A DNA stretch of 64,000 nucleotides from Novosphingobium sp. PP1Y (GTDB lineage Bacteria; Pseudomonadota; Alphaproteobacteria; Sphingomonadales; Sphingomonadaceae). The stretch is from the NCBI RefSeq assembly GCF_000253255.1, contig NC_015583.1, positions 868,001-932,000 on the forward strand. The letters are read 5' to 3'. Position 1 is the first letter of the stretch. The number at the start of each line of letters is the position of its first letter. Of this stretch, positions 60,946-64,000 are shown piece after piece. The notes beneath the pieces were generated by a model. That model did no database searches and was not told the DNA's origin. It worked only from the letters and a program-made list of their open reading frames with translations. Made by a program: the position numbers and the translations under genes.

Positions 60946-61664
60946 GTGAAAATGGTTCCGCATTGCAACGTGGTTCGCTTGTCGATCAGGCCATTGACCG
61001 CATCCGCGACTACATTCGCACTAACAACCTGAAAGTTGGAGAGGTCTTGCCCGGTGAGGGGAAGTTTGCCGCCGATTTCGGGGTCAGCCGTGCGGTGATG
61101 CGCGAGGCCTTCGGCGCACTTGCCGCTCTCCGACAAATAGACGTTGCCAATGGGCGCCGCGCACGCGTTGCGGCAATCGATGGATCGGTTATGGCGTGGT
61201 CAATCGACCACGGCGTCGCTACCGCCCAGATCACTGTTTCCGACGTCTGGGATGTGCGGCGGGTACTTGAACTGCGGACGGTCGAGTTGGCTGTATTGAA
61301 CCGCAGTGACGCCGATGCAGCAGGAATTATCGCCGCCGCTGAAGCGATGGCGCACTCGCAAGCCGATCCCAGTGCACTGACAGCGGCTGATGTCGCCTTT
61401 CACCAGGCCATAGCGCGGTCATGTGGCAATCCGCTCTACTACCAGATCGTGCGCTCATTTGGCTCGCTCATGGACGAAGCCGTCCCGCGAGCATGGAAAA
61501 CCCGGCAGACCGAACAGCAGCGAGGTAATATGCTGCGGATCCATCAGGAGATTGCCCAAGCCGTCGCAGGCAGAGACCGCGCTCGCGCAATCTCTGCTAT
61601 GGACCTTCATTTCGATACGAGCATCGGTGACATGATGCGCGAAACCAGCGGCAAGTACGGTTGA
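60942..61664 (+). CDS. GntR-family (FadR-type, FCD domain) transcriptional regulator
   Basis: 240 residues. Winged helix (about 10-75): IDRIRDYIRTNNLKVGEVLP, FAADFGVSRAVMREAFGALA and a wing DVANGRRARVA. FCD ligand domain (about 95-230) with likely metal ligands in ADVAFHQAIARSCGNPLYY (Asp, His), RIHQEIAQAVAGRD and AMDLHFD. FCD regulators sense small organic acids, often the product of the operon they control. It is paired with an AraC gene and likely binds the palindromes at 54544 and 60121. It ends the cluster; IS remnants follow. Confidence 0.92.
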   Translation: MSENGSALQRGSLVDQAIDRIRDYIRTNNLKVGEVLPGEGKFAADFGVSRAVMREAFGALAALRQIDVANGRRARVAAIDGSVMAWSIDHGVATAQITVSDVWDVRRVLELRTVELAVLNRSDADAAGIIAAAEAMAHSQADPSALTAADVAFHQAIARSCGNPLYYQIVRSFGSLMDEAVPRAWKTRQTEQQRGNMLRIHQEIAQAVAGRDRARAISAMDLHFDTSIGDMMRETSGKYG

Positions 61665-61704
61665 TCGTTTCGTCGTCACTGAAAATCAAATTGCCATTGC
61701 GAAG

Positions 61705-61855
61705 CGTGCGGCGGCTTTGTTGCACAAATCGCCCGTCGGTCAGCCGTTCAGCCGTTAAGCGGCCGATAGTTACGCAACGCGGTGAGTTTCAGGCGTTTTG
61801 AGTGCGGTGAAACTGTTGAGGATGGCGGCACGGATTTGCAGTTCGGCGACCTGAC
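61705..61855 (-). pseudogene. Remnant of an insertion sequence end and transposase tail
   Basis: A minus-strand frame ends at 61770 with AAILNSFTALKTPETHRVA, which has the look of a transposase C-terminus but which I cannot place with certainty. About 40 bp beyond it, the sequence GGCTTTGTTGCACAAATCGC resembles the terminal repeat of IS5/IS6-like elements. No complete gene is present. Confidence 0.4.
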
Positions 61856-62541
61856 GAGGAGCGAAGCTTTCTCGAAGCTCAGGTCCGCCGCCACAAGGCG
61901 CCCCGTTCGTTATCGGATCGCTGCACAATGGCGCTGCTGTGTGCGCAAGGGCTTTAAAGTAAGGATGTAGCCGAACGCCTTGGTGTCCACGAACACACGG
62001 TAGGAAAATGGCACGGCGGTTCGCGGCTGATGGCATTGAAGGGCTAACCGACGAATATCGTGCGGGGAGACTCCGCACAGCATCGGATGCGCAGGTAGCT
62101 CGGCTGATTGAGTGCACACTGAACACCACGCCGAAGGACGCCACGCATTGGTCGATCCGCTCGATGGCAGCCGAGTCTGGGCTGTCGCACACCACAGTTC
62201 GCCGGATCTGGGGGCGTTTGGCCTGCGGCCCCATCGGTCTGAAACATTCAAGCTATCTACCGATCCACTGTTCGTAGACAAGGTGCAGGACATAGTTGGC
62301 CTTTACCTGTCGCCGCCGAACCGGGCGATCGTGCCGTGCGTGGATGAAAAGTTTCAGATCCAGGCGCTGGTTCGCCGAATTGACGCGTAAGCAATTGCGG
62401 CGCGGTGTTCACCGATCAACCGCGCAACTCGAGGGCGACATCACCGCTTTGATCGCTGCCTACAACGAAAATCCCAGGCCTTGCAAATGGGTAAAGTCCG
62501 ACGACGAAATTCTCGCCTCCGTCAAACGGTTCTGCCAATAA
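61840..62541 (+). pseudogene. IS630-family transposase, degraded
   Basis: Pieces of an IS630 transposase lie in order on the plus strand in three frames: DEERSFLEAQVRRHKAPRSL and MALLCAQGL, then an in-frame TAA at about 61955, SKDVAERLGVHEHTVGKW, a frameshift near 62008 leading to RRFAADGIEGLTDEYRAGRL and HTTVRRIWGRL, another shift before LSPPNRAIVPCVDEKFQIQA and, after an internal deletion, AYNENPRPCKWVKSDDEILA. The middle of the DDE domain is missing. The element is inactive. Confidence 0.8.
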
Positions 62542-62826
62542 ACAATGAGCCGAACTTCGGATTCAGATGACTAGCTTGAATTAGAAGCAGGCAGCTGTTC
62601 TGCGTATGATCGCTGTTGAAGCAATGGGCTACGCGGCGGGTCAGGCCATTGTTGATTGAGTCCTCCGGCGAATGCCGTCGGGCATTGTATCGAAGCGTCG
62701 AGAACGGAAAGACAGTCTTCCGCCAATTATAAGAAAATGGCACCGATTGCCTTAACGACAGTGAAGTTGCAACAATGCGGCGGGTCACCTAGTAGTCGAT
62801 CTACCTGTCCCTAATCGGGTGAACTT

Positions 62827-63789
62827 ATGGATCGCATTGATGCGATGAAGGTCTTCGTGGCGGCGCTCGACGAGGGTAGTCTCGCTGGTGCGGGGCGCAA
62901 GCTGGGCAAATCGCCCGCTGCAGTCAGCCGGGCGATCGTGTTCCTGGAAAACCATGTCGGCGTCGAGTTGCTTCACCGCACCACACGATCGCTCAAGCTG
63001 AGCGAAGCGGGCGAGCGCTATGCCGTCGCCTGCCGGCGCGTGCTGACGGACCTGGAGGAAGCCGACATCCTCGCCGCAGGCGACCGTGCCGCGCCGCGCG
63101 GAGTACTCACGATCACAGCATCGGTGACGTCCGGCGAGGGTGTTCTCAGACCGATCATCGACGCCTTCATGGATGAATTCCCCACTGTCAGCGTGCGGCT
63201 CCACCTCCTCGATCGGCCGGTCAACCTGATTGACGAGGGCATCGATCTTGCGCTGCGCATCGCGCATCTGCCCGATTCAACTCTCATCGCCATTCGGGTT
63301 GGCGAAGTGCGAAAGGTCGTGGCTGCCGCTCCCCGCTATCTCGATGCGAACCCTTTTATTCGCGAACCGGCGGACCTTTCGCAGCATCAGATCGTGGCGA
63401 TGACCCATTTCGGCATCGACAGCTGGACTTTTCCTCCACTCGTAGGACAGGTCGCAAACCGCACGGTGCATTTTACCCCGCGATTGACGGTCAATACGAT
63501 TCGTGCCGCAGTTGACAGCGCCGTTGGCGGTCACGGCGTGACACGGATGTTCTCCTACCACATTGTGCCTCAGTTACATGATGGCTCATTGCAGTTGCTG
63601 CTCACCAATGATGAGCCGGAGGCTATTCCGGTGCACCTCGTAGCGCCGCATGGCCGCCTACAGGTGCCAAAGGTGCGCGCCTTCGTCGATTTCGCAGTCC
63701 CGCGCTTGAAAGCGCACTACGCGCGGTTGGCAGTCGCCTGCGGAAATGGGAACATTCAACCGGGAATCGGAAGAGTGTCTTCCAGTTAG
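62827..63789 (+). CDS. LysR-family transcriptional regulator
   Basis: 320 residues. Winged helix (AALDEGSLAGAGRKLGKSPA, about 12-31; VSRAIVFLENHVGVELLHRT) and a DmlR/CrgA-type effector domain (GVLTITASVTSGEGVLRPII, about 93). Followed after 87 bp by an SDR gene in the same direction, which may be its target or simply the next gene. The region before it (62549-62826) shows nothing recognisable. Confidence 0.88.
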   Translation: MDRIDAMKVFVAALDEGSLAGAGRKLGKSPAAVSRAIVFLENHVGVELLHRTTRSLKLSEAGERYAVACRRVLTDLEEADILAAGDRAAPRGVLTITASVTSGEGVLRPIIDAFMDEFPTVSVRLHLLDRPVNLIDEGIDLALRIAHLPDSTLIAIRVGEVRKVVAAAPRYLDANPFIREPADLSQHQIVAMTHFGIDSWTFPPLVGQVANRTVHFTPRLTVNTIRAAVDSAVGGHGVTRMFSYHIVPQLHDGSLQLLLTNDEPEAIPVHLVAPHGRLQVPKVRAFVDFAVPRLKAHYARLAVACGNGNIQPGIGRVSSS

Positions 63790-63876
63790 CGGCTATTCGC
63801 TCGATTTCCGAACAAGCCTAGATGACTGATCACTGGCCATGAGCCGGGAGTTCAACTTCATTCATCGAGGTTTGCC

Positions 63877-64000
63877 ATGAGTAACGCAAAGAAAGTCGCC
63901 GTCATTACCGGCGCATCGCAGGGCATCGGTAATGCCCTCGTGAAGTCCTATCTCGACCGAAATTATCGCGTTGTCGCTACGTCGCGTTCAATTAAGCCAT
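63877..64000 (+). CDS. Short-chain dehydrogenase/reductase, N-terminal part only
   Basis: The reading frame starts at ATG 63877 and runs off the window. The 41 residues show the cofactor-binding motif AVITGASQGIGNALVKSYLD (TGxxxGIG) and the start of the second strand YRVVATSRS. GAGG lies about 8 bp upstream. Most likely a classical SDR; nothing more can be said. Confidence 0.85.
   Translation, partial: MSNAKKVAVITGASQGIGNALVKSYLDRNYRVVATSRSIKP

Noticed and set aside
1..64000. CRISPR array, tRNA or rRNA gene, prophage structural genes
   Set aside because: I found no regularly spaced short repeats, no cloverleaf-like sequence and no capsid, tail or terminase-like proteins.

Overview
The window looks like accessory DNA of a GC-rich alphaproteobacterium. 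A sphingomonad (Sphingomonadaceae: Sphingobium, Novosphingobium, Sphingopyxis or a relative) is most likely, because it combines a TonB-dependent receptor, several Old Yellow Enzyme (OYE) reductases, many LysR regulators, XapX/DoxX/alginate-export genes and IS91, ISL3, IS630 and IS701 remnants. I see no rRNA, tRNA, CRISPR array or replication origin. The taxonomic call is inference from gene content.

Layout. 1-4.3 kb: an IS91-type recombinase cut by the window edge, then (minus strand) a large tyrosine recombinase followed by two small DUF2384 (MbcA/ParS-like) proteins. 4.3-8.7 kb: an IS3 fragment, an MFS exporter with a striking palindrome upstream, a frameshifted ISL3 transposase abutting the 3' end of a LuxR-type regulator, and an IS701 fragment. 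9-16.5 kb: a periplasmic molybdo-dehydrogenase set (triheme cytochrome c, 2Fe-2S subunit, molybdopterin subunit), a LysR, an MFS exporter, an isochorismatase-fold hydrolase and a MaoC protein, then a ruined SDR gene.

17.3-34.5 kb is a redox-enzyme region: a cyclase, two aldo/keto reductases, an SRPBCC protein, an LLM flavoenzyme, three OYE-family reductases, an epimerase-like protein, an FAD monooxygenase, a DsbA/FrnE-like protein, an FAA hydrolase, a quinone-linked D-lactate dehydrogenase and an alpha/beta hydrolase, with two LysR genes between them. 34.6-50.5 kb holds a TMEM175-like channel, a very large sensor kinase, a tightly packed nine-gene minus-strand operon (45.9 to 38.4 kb) from a YcaC-like hydrolase to a GNAT protein, a NarL-type response regulator, a metallo-beta-lactamase-fold hydrolase, an AraC regulator and Dps.

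At 50.6-52.1 kb about 1.5 kb of the large recombinase gene and its upstream DNA reappears in the same orientation, almost identical but without the catalytic domain. The two copies bracket about 46 kb. To the right lies a self-contained catabolic cluster (52.2-61.7 kb): carboxylesterase, SDR, TonB receptor, FAD-linked 2-hydroxyacid dehydrogenase, a shortened HSL-type hydrolase, MFS transporter, AraC and GntR/FCD regulators. A 15-bp palindrome occurs before both the receptor gene and the regulator pair, suggesting one regulon that takes up, hydrolyses and oxidises an ester-type substrate. The right end has IS remnants, a LysR gene and the start of another SDR gene.
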